Notes: generated by a model not told the origin, from the letters alone. Positions 17,289-31,700 are shown, numbered from the stretch's first letter. The stretch: DNA of 64,000 nt from G963663315 sp965208975 (GCA_965208975.1 CBDBQH010000003.1:558001-622000), one strand, 5' to 3'. Numbers and translations: made by a program.

Positions 17289-18743
17289 ATGCAGATCAGA
17301 TCAAACACCACACAATCCGTGCTGGAGCGGACACTGGACAACCTCGTGTCAGGCTGGAAACGGATTTCACATTCCGGCAATGCCGGCGCTTTCAGGCTGC
17401 ATCCGGACCTGCCCGACCGCGACCTGAAACAATTAAGAACACAGATGCAGGACTGCCTGGAGAGCAGGGGCGGGGAAGTATCCGCCCGCGTCCGCGCCGC
17501 CAGTCTGGGACAAGCCTATCTCAAACTGAATAATCAGGGGCAGTATCGTTTTTTCAGGCTGCTGATCGAGGAATTCGGGATTGACCGGAGCGCGCTGGAA
17601 ACCATTGCCAGGGAATACCTCGAAAATCCCGATGATCCGGAGATGCCGGAAAAAATGAGAACCGTATTGCGCCCACCCTGGCTCAAACTGTTCACCCAAT
17701 TCAACGCCCTGCCCAGTGGCGTCCGGTTTCTGGTTGACATGCGGGCCGATATACTACGGCTCTCAAAGCGGCACAACGATCTCGAAGCCCTGAGCCAGGA
17801 TCTGCAGAACCTGCTGATATCCTGGTTTGATATTGGCTTCCTCGAACTGAAAAGAATCACCTGGCAGCAACCGGCTTCCTTACTGGAAAAACTGATTGAA
17901 TACGAAGCCGTACACGAAATTCAGTCGTGGGATGATCTGAAAAACAGATTGGATGTTGACCGCTGCTGTTACGCTTTTTTCCATCCGGGAATGCCCGACG
18001 AACCCCTGATTTTTGTACAGGTTGCGCTGGTTGATGGTTTGGCCACAAACGTGAATGAACTGCTCGACGACGCCGCGCCGGTAGAAAATCCGGAAAATGT
18101 AAATACCGCGATCTTTTATTCGATCAGTAATACGCAACCCGGACTGAGAGGAGTCAGCCTCGGAGATTTTTTGATCAAACGAGTGGTTGACGACCTGACA
18201 AGAAGTTTCCCGAACCTGAAAACCTTCTCGACACTGTCACCGATTCCGCGGCTTGTGGATTTCGTCAGAAAACAACTGGAAAATGAGCGGATATCTGCTT
18301 TCAGTGACAGTGAAGCCGTCCTCCTGAACGCGCTGATTCTCGACAGCCGCAACGATTGGGCCAGGAATGAAGCAATCTCGAACACGGTAAAGCCCCTGTT
18401 GATGCGAGTCTGCGCGGATTATCTGCTGAATCAGAAGCGGGGGGTCGGAGCCCGGGATTCGGTCGCGAACTTCCACCTGAACAACGGCGCAAGGATTGAA
18501 CAGATCAACTGGCTGGGAGATCAGTCGGAACGGGGTATGCAACACTCCTTCGGTCTGATGGTGAACTATCTGTACAAGCTGCCCGATATTGAAAAAAATC
18601 ATGAAGCATACATCGGACAGGGAACCATACGCTCTTCCTCATCGGTCAAGGCCCTGTTGAAACAACCCCGCATACACTCCCTCCCCGAGCAAATCGGGGA
18701 GACAATCACTCCCCCCTCGAGAGGGAGTCACGCTCCGCGATAG
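17289..18743 (+). CDS. Malonyl-CoA decarboxylase
   Basis: About 484 residues matching malonyl-CoA decarboxylase (malonyl-CoA to acetyl-CoA plus CO2). Family motifs are HPGMPDEPLIFVQVALVDG, FYSISNTQPGLRGVSLGDFL, FPNLKTFSTLSPIPRLVDF, and a C-terminal catalytic block with DSVANFHLNNGARIEQINWL and SERGMQHSFGLMVNYLY. The frame is open from 17220, but the ATG at 17289 fits the family start and leaves room for a divergent promoter with the binding-protein gene. The last about 20 residues (LPEQIGETITPPSRGSHAPR) are encoded by a dispersed repeat rather than by the family domain, and the 3' end overlaps the convergent argD-like gene by 38 bp. Confidence 0.9.
   Translation: MQIRSNTTQSVLERTLDNLVSGWKRISHSGNAGAFRLHPDLPDRDLKQLRTQMQDCLESRGGEVSARVRAASLGQAYLKLNNQGQYRFFRLLIEEFGIDRSALETIAREYLENPDDPEMPEKMRTVLRPPWLKLFTQFNALPSGVRFLVDMRADILRLSKRHNDLEALSQDLQNLLISWFDIGFLELKRITWQQPASLLEKLIEYEAVHEIQSWDDLKNRLDVDRCCYAFFHPGMPDEPLIFVQVALVDGLATNVNELLDDAAPVENPENVNTAIFYSISNTQPGLRGVSLGDFLIKRVVDDLTRSFPNLKTFSTLSPIPRLVDFVRKQLENERISAFSDSEAVLLNALILDSRNDWARNEAISNTVKPLLMRVCADYLLNQKRGVGARDSVANFHLNNGARIEQINWLGDQSERGMQHSFGLMVNYLYKLPDIEKNHEAYIGQGTIRSSSSVKALLKQPRIHSLPEQIGETITPPSRGSHAPR
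18675..18742. repeat. Dispersed repeat forming the 3' ends of two convergent genes
   Basis: A 'ctccccgagcaaatcgggga' stem followed by cccccctcgagagggagtc. One strand encodes the C-terminal tail of malonyl-CoA decarboxylase; the other encodes the C-terminal residues of the aminotransferase (ERDSLSRGE). Confidence 0.75.
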
Positions 18744-20016
18744 CGGATGGGGCGGCGGCAATAGCCGCCATGACTTCACGCATGATTCGCAGGCCCTGGT
18801 CAATATCCGGGCCGCTGATGTTCAGGGCCGGCGCTATCCGGATCACGTCCGGCCCCGCATTCAGTACCAGCAATCCCTTTTGTGTACAGGCTGCCAGCAC
18901 ATCCCGCGCCCGACCGGCATAGCGCGGCGCGAGTTCACAGCCGAGCAACAGTCCGAGGCCGCGGATTTCCCTGAAAACATTAAATTCCCGATTGATTGCC
19001 GTAAGGCCGGCGATCAACCGCTGACTGGCCAGCCCCACGTTTTGCCGCATTTCCGGCGTATTGACCAGTTCAAGGACCTTGCAGGCAACCGCGCAGGCCA
19101 TCGGGTTTCCGCCAAAAGTACTGCCGTGAGTCCCCACCACCAGACTCTTTGCAATATCGGCCGTGGTCAACATGGCGCTAACCGGAAAACCGCCGCCCAA
19201 CGCCTTGGCCGTGGTCAATATATCCGGCGTTACGCCCAGCTTCTGATAGACATACAGACTTCCGGATCTACCCATCCCGCATTGTATCTCATCAAAAATC
19301 AAAAGCGCGTTTTCCCGGTCACAGCATGACCTCAATGTCTTGAGAAATTCCACGGTGGCAGGCGCCACCCCTCCTTCACCCTGACATGGCTCGACTATCA
19401 CCGCACAGACGCGCCCCTGATTTTGGGCAAAATATTCCCGCACAGCCTCAGCGTCATTGAACCGGCAATGCGAGATACCCGCTGGCTTCGGCCCGAAACC
19501 ACTACTGTATTGCGGCTGACCGCCGGCGCACACAGTAAACAGCGTCCGCCCGTGGAAAGCATGGTCAAACGCCAGAATCTCGTATTTTTCCGGCGTAAAA
19601 TGATCCACCGCATACCGCCGCGCCAGTTTCAGGGCGGCCTCATTCACCTCCGCCCCGGAATTTGCCAGGAAAACACGTTCGGCAAAGGTCGCCGCGCACA
19701 GCGCATAAGCCAGATCCAGCGCCGGCTGATTGGTCATGACGTTACTGACATGCCAGAATTTACGAGCCTGCTCCATCAGGGTATCGATCAGTTCAGGGTG
19801 TGCATGACCCAGCGCAGAGACCGCGATACCCGCGGCAAAATCGACATATTCATTCCCTTCGATATCCCACAGGCGCGAGCCTTTACCATAGGCCGGCATG
19901 ATCTCCACAGGCGCATAGTTCGGTGTCATCACCGCATCAAAAGACGCGCGAACAGATGACCTTTGTTCAGGCGCGTCATTTACAGTTTCGGCTTTTGGCT
20001 GTATCGTAGACATCAT
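18706..20016 (-). CDS. argD: Acetylornithine/succinylornithine-type aminotransferase
   Basis: A 436-residue class III PLP-dependent aminotransferase. Seen are LWDIEGNEYVDFAAGIAVSA, FLANSGAEVNEAALKLARRY, the DEIQCGMGRSG loop, the PLP lysine in LTTAKALGGGFP and the HGSTFGGNPMACAVA motif. These place it in the ArgD/AstC group (acetylornithine or succinylornithine with 2-oxoglutarate). The sequence alone does not separate biosynthetic ArgD from catabolic AstC, and no arginine genes are adjacent. The C-terminus is extended by dispersed-repeat sequence. The start may be either of two adjacent ATGs. Confidence 0.85.
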   Translation of the reverse strand: MMSTIQPKAETVNDAPEQRSSVRASFDAVMTPNYAPVEIMPAYGKGSRLWDIEGNEYVDFAAGIAVSALGHAHPELIDTLMEQARKFWHVSNVMTNQPALDLAYALCAATFAERVFLANSGAEVNEAALKLARRYAVDHFTPEKYEILAFDHAFHGRTLFTVCAGGQPQYSSGFGPKPAGISHCRFNDAEAVREYFAQNQGRVCAVIVEPCQGEGGVAPATVEFLKTLRSCCDRENALLIFDEIQCGMGRSGSLYVYQKLGVTPDILTTAKALGGGFPVSAMLTTADIAKSLVVGTHGSTFGGNPMACAVACKVLELVNTPEMRQNVGLASQRLIAGLTAINREFNVFREIRGLGLLLGCELAPRYAGRARDVLAACTQKGLLVLNAGPDVIRIAPALNISGPDIDQGLRIMREVMAAIAAAPSAIAERDSLSRGE

Positions 20017-20129
20017 TCTGGTTGTCCGGTTATTTCACAATATCCTCCGAGGGGCTGGAATTTTAACCCTGTTGACAACAGAATATCAGATTATTTTTTG
20101 GCGATTAACCCATACGCGGGAGTACAGGC

Positions 20130-21785
20130 ATGACTGAACAGAACCCTGAACGTGAATCAATGGAAGTGGATGTGGTGATTGTGGGCGCTGGCCCGGCTGG
20201 TTTGTCCGCCGCGTGCCGATTGATGCAGCTGGCCGGGCAACGAGAACAGGAATTATCGGTCGTTGTTCTTGAAAAAGGCTCCGAAGTCGGCGCTCACATC
20301 CTGTCCGGGGCGTTGTTCGAACCACGCGCCCTGAACGAATTATTTCCAGACTGGAAAGAACGCGAGGCGCCGCTTCACACTGAAGTGACGAAAGATCGGG
20401 CGCTGATATTCAGAAACAGCGAAAAGGCATGGAACCTGCCACTGTGGATGGTGCCCGCCCCGATGCACAATGACGGCAATTACATTATCAGCCTGGGGGA
20501 ATTGTGTCGCTGGCTGGCCGAGCAGGCCGAGGGGCTGGGAGTGGAGATATTCCCGGGTTTTCCCGCTTCACAAATCCTGTTCCATGAGGATGGCAGCGTC
20601 AAGGGGGTGGCCACCGGAGAAATGGGGCGAAGCGCGACCGGCGAAACCAAAGCCTCCTGGGAACCCGGCATGGAACTGCGTGCGAAGGTCACCCTGTTTG
20701 CAGAAGGCTGCCGGGGGCATCTGGGCAAACAACTGATTGAACGGTTTGAGCTGGCGGCGGACACACAGACCCAACATTACGGCATCGGCATCAAGGAACT
20801 GTGGCAAATCACTCCCGACAAACATCAGCCGGGGCTGGTCGTGCACGGAGCGGGCTGGCCATTGTCCGGGCGCGGGGCATCCGGCGGCTCCTTTCTTTAC
20901 CACCTCGGCGATAACCAGGTTTCGCTGGGATTGATTACCGATCTGTCATACAGCAATCCCTGGCTCAGTCCGTTTGATGAATTGCAACGCTTCAAGCATC
21001 ACCCCGAAATCAGGCAATATCTGGAAGGCGGCGAGCGCATCGCTTATGGCGCCCGGGCGATTACAAAAGGAGGGTTCAATGCCCTGCCCAGGATGCACAT
21101 GCCCAATGCCCTGCTGATCGGCTGCGATGCCGGCACACTGAACTTTTCCAAAATCAAGGGTTCCCACACTGCCATGAAATCCGGCATGATCGCGGCGGAA
21201 TCGGTGTACCACCATCTGCACGGTGGCGGCAGTCTCGAAGAGTATCAGACCCTTTTCGAGGATTCCTGGCTTCATCAGGAACTTTATCGGTCGCGGAACT
21301 TCGGCGCGGCGCTGCACCGGCTGGGCATCTGGTTCGGCGGGGCTTATAATTTTATCGACCAGAGTCTCTTCTCCGGCAAATTGCCGTTGCGGCTCACCGA
21401 CCCGGTCGCTGACCATGAATCATTGAAACCAGCCAGTGACTGCACCCCCATTGAGTACCCGAAACCGGACGGCGTATTGAGTTTCGACAAGACTTCCTCG
21501 GTCTATCTGTCCAGTACCAACCATGAAGAAGATCAGCCGGGGCATCTGCGACTCAAGCAACCCGAGCTGGCGGTAGAAACCAATTACCGGATTTACGCAG
21601 GACCGGAACAACGCTTTTGCCCCGCCGGCGTGTATGAATTCATCAACACAGAATCGGAGCCTGAACTGCAAATCAACGCCCAGAACTGCGTACACTGCAA
21701 AACCTGTGACATCAAGGACCCGACCGGGAACATCACCTGGGTCTCGCCCGAAGGAGCTGGCGGCCCCAATTACACCGCCATGTAA
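20130..21785 (+). CDS. Electron transfer flavoprotein-ubiquinone oxidoreductase
   Basis: A 551-residue ETF-QO. It opens with an FAD-binding Rossmann motif (DVVIVGAGPAGLSAACRL) and contains GSEVGAHILSGALFEPRAL and the DAGTLNFSKIKGSHTAMKSG membrane-site region. The C-terminal [4Fe-4S] domain has CPAGVYEF and NCVHCKTCDIKDPTGNITW. It passes electrons from ETF (fatty acid and amino acid dehydrogenases) to ubiquinone at the inner membrane. No ETF subunit genes are in the window. It is convergent with purL, 8 bp apart. Confidence 0.95.
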   Translation: MTEQNPERESMEVDVVIVGAGPAGLSAACRLMQLAGQREQELSVVVLEKGSEVGAHILSGALFEPRALNELFPDWKEREAPLHTEVTKDRALIFRNSEKAWNLPLWMVPAPMHNDGNYIISLGELCRWLAEQAEGLGVEIFPGFPASQILFHEDGSVKGVATGEMGRSATGETKASWEPGMELRAKVTLFAEGCRGHLGKQLIERFELAADTQTQHYGIGIKELWQITPDKHQPGLVVHGAGWPLSGRGASGGSFLYHLGDNQVSLGLITDLSYSNPWLSPFDELQRFKHHPEIRQYLEGGERIAYGARAITKGGFNALPRMHMPNALLIGCDAGTLNFSKIKGSHTAMKSGMIAAESVYHHLHGGGSLEEYQTLFEDSWLHQELYRSRNFGAALHRLGIWFGGAYNFIDQSLFSGKLPLRLTDPVADHESLKPASDCTPIEYPKPDGVLSFDKTSSVYLSSTNHEEDQPGHLRLKQPELAVETNYRIYAGPEQRFCPAGVYEFINTESEPELQINAQNCVHCKTCDIKDPTGNITWVSPEGAGGPNYTAM

Positions 21786-21793
21786 CGCACCAT

Positions 21794-24700
21794 CTACGCC
21801 ACCCAGTCGCGAGCGTTCAAGAACATTTTGACCCACGGGCTGTATTCACCCCAGTCATCGGGATACCAGGAATTGGCGACCGTTCGCAAAACCCGTTCCG
21901 GGTGGGGCATCATGATGGTAACCCGACCATCGTCGTTGGTGAATCCGCTCCATCCATTCACGGAGCCATTCGGATTGTACGGATAGACAGTGGTCGGCTG
22001 GCCACGATTGTCGATATACCGTAAACACGTCTGCTCACAGTCCTGCACCCTGTGCATGGCGGACGGATTCGCGAACACCGCCCGGCCTTCCCCATGGGCG
22101 CAAGAGACGGGTATTTTCGACCCGGCCATGTCGCGCAGCAGAATTGATTTTTCCGAGCATACCTCCACCATGATAAAACGCGCCTCGAACTGCTCCGACT
22201 GATTACGAACAAACCGCGGCCAGTCCGAAGCGCCAGGGATAATACTCCGGATTGAAGACATCATCTGGCAACCATTACACACACCCAGGGCAAAAATATC
22301 CGACCGCTCGAAAAATCGCTCAAAACATTCCTTCAGTTCCGCGTTGAACAGAATGGTTTTTGCCCACCCTTGCCCGGCGCCGAGCACATCGCCGAACGAA
22401 AATCCGCCGCCGGCAGCCAATCCCTTGCAATCATCCAGCGCCACTCCATTGAGCAGGTCCGTGGTGGTCATATCGACTGCGTCAAACCCGACACTGTGAA
22501 AAGCCGCGGCCATTTCCAGCTGTCCATTGACCCCCTGCTCCCGCAGGATGGCTACTTTTGGCCGCGTCAGAGCGAGATTGGGCGCGGACTCCACGCGCAT
22601 GGAGGGACGCTCCGGGACGCATTCTTCATGACTGAAACTCAAACTGCAAAACAGGCCGGGGTCGGCCTCGTCATCCAGGCGCCGGTATTCCTGATCGGCG
22701 CATTCGGGATGATCCCGAGTGCGCTGTATCTGCCAGGAGGTCTGCGACCACAGCCGGTGACACTGAATGCGACTGCGGCAGAACAAGACCTCGCCCTGTC
22801 TGACGATCCGTATATGGTCACCGGCAACGGGGTGACCGATTCGATGCAGACAATCCTCCATATCCACAGAGCGGGCGCGGCACAGAATTTCGCTGCGCTG
22901 CTCCCGCCGGGTTTGAATCACCGCGCCCAACTCTTCATTGAACAGAATCGGCAGGGATCCTCCATTTAACGAACCGAGATCAATCGACAACCCGCAACGT
23001 GAAGCAAACGCCATTTCGCACAAGGTGGCAATCAGGCCGCCATCTGAGCGGTCATGATAGGCCAGCAGACAGGAATCCCGATTGAGTCCCTGAATCAGGG
23101 TGAAGAAGCGTTTCAGGTCGCTGGCGTCATCCAGGTCCGGCACATTCGTCCCGACCCGGTTCAGGGTCTGGGCGAGAACGCTTCCTCCCAGTCGATGTTT
23201 CCCCCGGCCCAGGTCAATCAGCCACAAATCGGTCGCTTCACCGCCGGTCCGAAGAACCGGGGTCAATGTTTTGCGAACATCGGATACGGCCGCAAAAGCG
23301 CTGATGATCAAGGATAACGGAGAGATCACTTTTTGCTGGCAGCCGTGTTCATCCCGCCACACCGTTTTCATGGACATGGAATCCTTGCCCACCGGAATGG
23401 AAATCCCCAGCTGTGGACATAATTCCAGCGCCACAGCCTGAACGGTTTGATAAAGCCGGGCATCCTGTCCTTCTTCGCCAGCCGCCGCCATCCAGTTCGC
23501 CGACAATCGGATTTGCCCAATGTCGTCAATACAGGCGGCGGCCAGATTGGTAATGGACTCGCCAACCGCCATACGGCCGCTGGCTGGCCCGTCAATGACC
23601 GCGAGCGGGGTGCGTTCGCCAATGGCGAAAGCCTCGCCCGCGAACCCTCGATAAGCCGCGCAACTGACCGCGACATCCGCTACCGGAGTCTGCCAGGGGC
23701 CCACCATCTGGTCGCGGGCGATCAGGCCGGTGACACTGCGGTCGCCGATGGTCACCAGGAAGGTCTTGTCCGCTACCGCGGGAAATGCCAGTATCCGCTC
23801 CACCGCATCGCCAATGGTGAGAGCGGAGAAGTCCGGCTCATCATCAGACCGGGGTTCGGCAACCACGTTGCGAAACATTTTCGGCGGCAACCCGAACAGC
23901 GTTTCCATCGGCAGATCAATCGGCGGAACCGTAACCGCGGCAACATCCGTACAACGGACATCCCCTGTATCCGGTGTATCCGGTGTCTCAAAGCGCGAAT
24001 CCGTCAGTCTGAGTGTGGATTCGTCCGTAGCCACACCTACTTTGGCGTACAGACATCGCTCACGGTGACAAATTCGCTCGAACTCCCCATAGCGCTGCCG
24101 GTCAATCGCAAGGACATAACGCTCCTGGGACTCATTACACCAGATCTGCAGTGGCGACATGCCCGGCTCCGCGCTCAATATATCGCGCAGTTCAAATCTG
24201 CCGCCTGATTCACAATCGTGCACCAGTTCCGGCAGAGCGTTGCACAAGCCGCCCGCCCCGACATCATGGATGGAAATAATCGGGTTGTGTTGGCCCATCG
24301 CGCAACATGTATCAATGACTTCCTGACAACGCCGCTGCATTTCCGGATTGCCGCGTTGCACAGAAGAGAAATCAAGCGATTCAGAACTGTCCCCGGAAGC
24401 AATGCTGGAAGCCGCTCCGCCACCGAGACCAATCAGCATGGCTGGTCCGCCCAGGACTACGATGGGCGTATTGTCCGGTATTGGTTTTTTAACAATATGC
24501 GCGGGACGTATATTGCCAAGCCCGCCGGCGAGCATGATCGGCTTATGATAGCCGTAGCGCAGACCCGGCTTGTCGGTATCCTGCTCGAAAGTACGGAAGT
24601 AACCGCCGATATTGGGGCGGCCAAACTCATTATTGAACGCCGCCGCTCCGACCGGAGCCTCCAGCATGATTTGCAATGGCCCGGCGATACGCCGCGGTTT

Positions 24701-25774
24701 TTGCAGCGGCGGCTCCCAGGGCTGTACGAAGCCGGGCAAGCGCAGATGTGATACCGAATAACCGACCAGTCCCGCTTTTGGCTTCCCTCCCCGGCCAGTA
24801 GCTCCTTCGTCCCTGATTTCCCCGCCTGAGCCAGTGGCGGCGCCGGCAAAGGGAGAAATTGCGGTCGGGTGGTTATGGGTTTCCACCTTGGCAACGAAGT
24901 GTACCGACTCATCCACGAACGAATACAGACGGGATTCAGGGTGTGCGGCAAACCGCCCCGAGCCGAGACCTTCCAGCACAGCCGCGTTATCCCGGTAGGC
25001 CGACAACGTGCCGCCGCTGTTTTGCTCATGAGTGGCGCGAATCATCGAGAACAGGGTCTGCTCCTGGTTGACGCCGTCTATATTCCAGTCGGCATTGAAA
25101 ATCTTGTGCCGACAATGTTCGGAATTGACCTGGGCGAACATCATCAATTCGACATCCGTAGGGTTTCTGCCCAATTCGGCAAACTGTTTCAGCAGGTACT
25201 CCTTCTCCTCCCGATTCAACGCGAAACCGGATTCCCGATCCGCCGCATCGAGAGTCTGCGCCCCCCCCGCCAGCAAATCAATCACCGTCAGGGAGGCGGG
25301 GGCACAACGAACAAACAACGCCTCGGTATCGCGTTCATTGTCGAGCAGGGATTCGGTCATTCGATCATAAATCACTCCAGCGGCGGATTCACGCGGCAGA
25401 TGATCGAGTCCGGCAAACTGCCATCGAATACCCCGCTCAACCCGACTGATCGAACCCAGACCGCACAGATGAAATATATCGGTCGCCTTGCTGCACCACG
25501 GAGAAATCGTCCCCAGCCGGGGAACCGCATACCGCGTCAGTTGTTTATCGCCTTTTGGCCGGGTTGCCGTGGCTGGCTGATCATTGGTGGCATCGACATT
25601 CAGCAACTGTGCGACCATTGCATACTGCCAGGGAAGCAGCGTTGCGCTGTGATCAATGAAATAATAATAGGTTGCGTCGATACGGACGCACGAAGGCGCG
25701 AATTCCTGAATCCGCGCAAGAGTTTTTTGCTTGCGAAATTCGGATAGCGCGTCAGCGCCTGGAACAATCAGCAC
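21794..25774 (-). CDS. purL: Phosphoribosylformylglycinamidine synthase, large form
   Basis: A 1326-residue single-chain FGAM synthase (FGAR + glutamine + ATP to FGAM in purine synthesis). The order is: N-terminal PurS-like part, linker (NREEKEYLLKQFAELGRNPT), two AIRS-like synthetase halves (FVAKVETHNHPTAISPFAG; NEELGAVIQ), and a C-terminal class I glutaminase with KVAILREQGVNGQLEMAAAF, the nucleophile in ALGVCNGCQMMSS and the His/Glu in MMPHPERV. It is about 30 residues longer than E. coli PurL. The start overlaps the dapA stop, so the two may be co-transcribed. Confidence 0.96.
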   Translation of the reverse strand: MLIVPGADALSEFRKQKTLARIQEFAPSCVRIDATYYYFIDHSATLLPWQYAMVAQLLNVDATNDQPATATRPKGDKQLTRYAVPRLGTISPWCSKATDIFHLCGLGSISRVERGIRWQFAGLDHLPRESAAGVIYDRMTESLLDNERDTEALFVRCAPASLTVIDLLAGGAQTLDAADRESGFALNREEKEYLLKQFAELGRNPTDVELMMFAQVNSEHCRHKIFNADWNIDGVNQEQTLFSMIRATHEQNSGGTLSAYRDNAAVLEGLGSGRFAAHPESRLYSFVDESVHFVAKVETHNHPTAISPFAGAATGSGGEIRDEGATGRGGKPKAGLVGYSVSHLRLPGFVQPWEPPLQKPRRIAGPLQIMLEAPVGAAAFNNEFGRPNIGGYFRTFEQDTDKPGLRYGYHKPIMLAGGLGNIRPAHIVKKPIPDNTPIVVLGGPAMLIGLGGGAASSIASGDSSESLDFSSVQRGNPEMQRRCQEVIDTCCAMGQHNPIISIHDVGAGGLCNALPELVHDCESGGRFELRDILSAEPGMSPLQIWCNESQERYVLAIDRQRYGEFERICHRERCLYAKVGVATDESTLRLTDSRFETPDTPDTGDVRCTDVAAVTVPPIDLPMETLFGLPPKMFRNVVAEPRSDDEPDFSALTIGDAVERILAFPAVADKTFLVTIGDRSVTGLIARDQMVGPWQTPVADVAVSCAAYRGFAGEAFAIGERTPLAVIDGPASGRMAVGESITNLAAACIDDIGQIRLSANWMAAAGEEGQDARLYQTVQAVALELCPQLGISIPVGKDSMSMKTVWRDEHGCQQKVISPLSLIISAFAAVSDVRKTLTPVLRTGGEATDLWLIDLGRGKHRLGGSVLAQTLNRVGTNVPDLDDASDLKRFFTLIQGLNRDSCLLAYHDRSDGGLIATLCEMAFASRCGLSIDLGSLNGGSLPILFNEELGAVIQTRREQRSEILCRARSVDMEDCLHRIGHPVAGDHIRIVRQGEVLFCRSRIQCHRLWSQTSWQIQRTRDHPECADQEYRRLDDEADPGLFCSLSFSHEECVPERPSMRVESAPNLALTRPKVAILREQGVNGQLEMAAAFHSVGFDAVDMTTTDLLNGVALDDCKGLAAGGGFSFGDVLGAGQGWAKTILFNAELKECFERFFERSDIFALGVCNGCQMMSSIRSIIPGASDWPRFVRNQSEQFEARFIMVEVCSEKSILLRDMAGSKIPVSCAHGEGRAVFANPSAMHRVQDCEQTCLRYIDNRGQPTTVYPYNPNGSVNGWSGFTNDDGRVTIMMPHPERVLRTVANSWYPDDWGEYSPWVKMFLNARDWVA

Positions 25775-26646
25775 ACAACCCCTGCAAACGCCATCGCCTC
25801 CCGCAGGCGCTCATGATACTGCCCGGAAAACACAGTCAACGGCAATCGAATCCCTGTGCCGACATAACCCATTTCATGCACAGCCCATTTTACCGGAATC
25901 GGATTGGATTCCAGGAAAAGCGCATCATGCAATGGTTCCAGCCGCCGATTGATCGCCCCGGCAGTGGCGAAATCACCCTGCACCGCCGCCGCCATCATCT
26001 CATACATTTGTTTTGGCGCAACATTAGCCGTCACCGAAATACAACCATGACCACCAGCCTTGACCAACTCCAGAGCCGTGTCGTCATTGCCTGAATAAAC
26101 CGCAAAATCCGGGCCGCAACGCTGATTGAAATCCGCCACCCGGGGAATATCCGAAGTGGCATCCTTGATACCTGTGATATTGGGGATGGCGGCCAGTCGA
26201 ACGACCGTGTCGTTATCCATATCGAGCGCGGTTCGTGACGGAACATTGTACAGAATTTGAGGAATATCAACCGCTTCGGCAATATGCCTGAAATGCTGAT
26301 AGAGGCCATGTTGAGTCGGTTTATTGTAATAGGGCACAACCAGCAGACAGGCATGAGCGCCCAGCGCCGCGGCCCCGCTGGTCAACTCCACGGCCTCCGC
26401 GGTCGAGTTGCCGCCAGTACCAGCGATGACCGGCAGGCGGCCATTGGCAAATTCGACAGTGCGGGCGATCACCTCCAGTTGCTCATCAATGGTCAGGGTT
26501 GCCGATTCCCCCGTAGTGCCCACCGAAACAATCCCGTCAGTACCATTGCGGACATGAAAATCCACCAGCTTCTGAAGAGCGGGGTAATCAACAACGCCAT
26601 CATCCAGCATCGGCGTAATCAACGCCACCAGGCTACCTTTCAGCAT
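25768..26646 (-). CDS. dapA: 4-hydroxy-tetrahydrodipicolinate synthase
   Basis: A 292-residue (beta/alpha)8 enzyme condensing pyruvate with aspartate semialdehyde in lysine and diaminopimelate synthesis. Seen are GTTGESATLTIDE, the Tyr motif LYNVPSRTALDM and the Schiff-base lysine in NITGIKDATSDI. The length is normal for DapA. Its 3' end overlaps the purL start by 7 bp on the same strand. A repeat-rich gap lies upstream. Confidence 0.96.
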   Translation of the reverse strand: MLKGSLVALITPMLDDGVVDYPALQKLVDFHVRNGTDGIVSVGTTGESATLTIDEQLEVIARTVEFANGRLPVIAGTGGNSTAEAVELTSGAAALGAHACLLVVPYYNKPTQHGLYQHFRHIAEAVDIPQILYNVPSRTALDMDNDTVVRLAAIPNITGIKDATSDIPRVADFNQRCGPDFAVYSGNDDTALELVKAGGHGCISVTANVAPKQMYEMMAAAVQGDFATAGAINRRLEPLHDALFLESNPIPVKWAVHEMGYVGTGIRLPLTVFSGQYHERLREAMAFAGVVC

Positions 26647-26750
26647 TTCTTCCTCAAGTGGATTGCAATTTCAGAACCGCCGATCTTACTGGTTCCAGGG
26701 TTATTAAACAACCCGCCGCCACAGCCCGTCAATTCCCGCAACTACCGATG

Positions 26751-26892
26751 CGTAGGGGCGGGTCTTGTGCCCGCCCGCAGCCGTTATCGAACGCAACCGG
26801 AAAACCAATGCGGGCGCCCACAAGGGGCGCCTCCCCGATCAAAGCCTGCCCTCGGCCTGATCGGGGGCCGGGGACAGGCTCTACGCATCGTT
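26751..26892. repeat. Direct repeat of about 142 bp, copy 1
   Basis: It starts cgtaggggcgggtcttgtgc and ends ctctacgcatcgttca. It is nearly identical to 26963-27107, and the internal 'cctcggcctgatcgggggccggggacagg' hairpin resembles repeats near 5000, 5225 and 9660. Confidence 0.85.
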
Positions 26893-26962
26893 CAGTACGG
26901 GAACCATATTATCGTGGATTCCTGCCTTCGCAGGAATGACGGAATGAGACCACGACCGCCAT

Positions 26963-27107
26963 CGTAGGGGCGGGTCTTGTGCCCGCCCGCAGCCGTTATC
27001 GAACGCAACCGAAAAACCAATGCGGGCGCCCACAAGGGGCGCCTCCCCGATCAAAGCCTGCCCTCGGCCTGATCGGGGGCCGGGGACAGGCTCTACGCAT
27101 CGTTCAT
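26963..27107. repeat. Direct repeat of about 142 bp, copy 2
   Basis: Second copy of the block at 26751-26892, in the same orientation, with only scattered differences. The spacer carries an 'attcctgccttcgcaggaatgacgg' inverted repeat. Partial derivatives continue to 27240. No gene is supported between 26647 and 27374. Confidence 0.85.
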
Positions 27108-27255
27108 CGCACGATCCATTTCGCAGGGGCGGGCATCCGCCCTTTCCCGTCATTCCCGCGTAGGCGGGAATCCACATCCCGTCAATCCCTGCAACTACCA
27201 TTTCGTAGGGGCGGGTCTCCGTGCCCGCCCGCCGTTTCCCACCTACGGCGGGAAT

Positions 27256-27350
27256 CCCCCCACCCAATCCGCTTGCGGATTGGACTCCCCCTCAAGGGGG
27301 GGAGTGATTCAACAGATCTTATCACTCCACCCCTGAGGGGGAGTCCGTGA
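27256..27350. repeat. Dispersed palindromic repeat pair
   Basis: Two cores (ctccccctcaaggggggagt and ccacccctgagggggagtcc) just downstream of the second Calx-beta gene stop. Confidence 0.75.
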
Positions 27351-27374
27351 TACAAGGGCAAAGCCCTTTCCCTC

Positions 27375-31700
<4,326 letters not shown>

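Noticed and set aside
21794..25774. Possible frameshift in purL around the linker before the glutaminase domain
   Set aside because: The stretch WQIQRTRDHPECADQEY and DDEADPGL matches the normal PurL sequence, so the gene is continuous.
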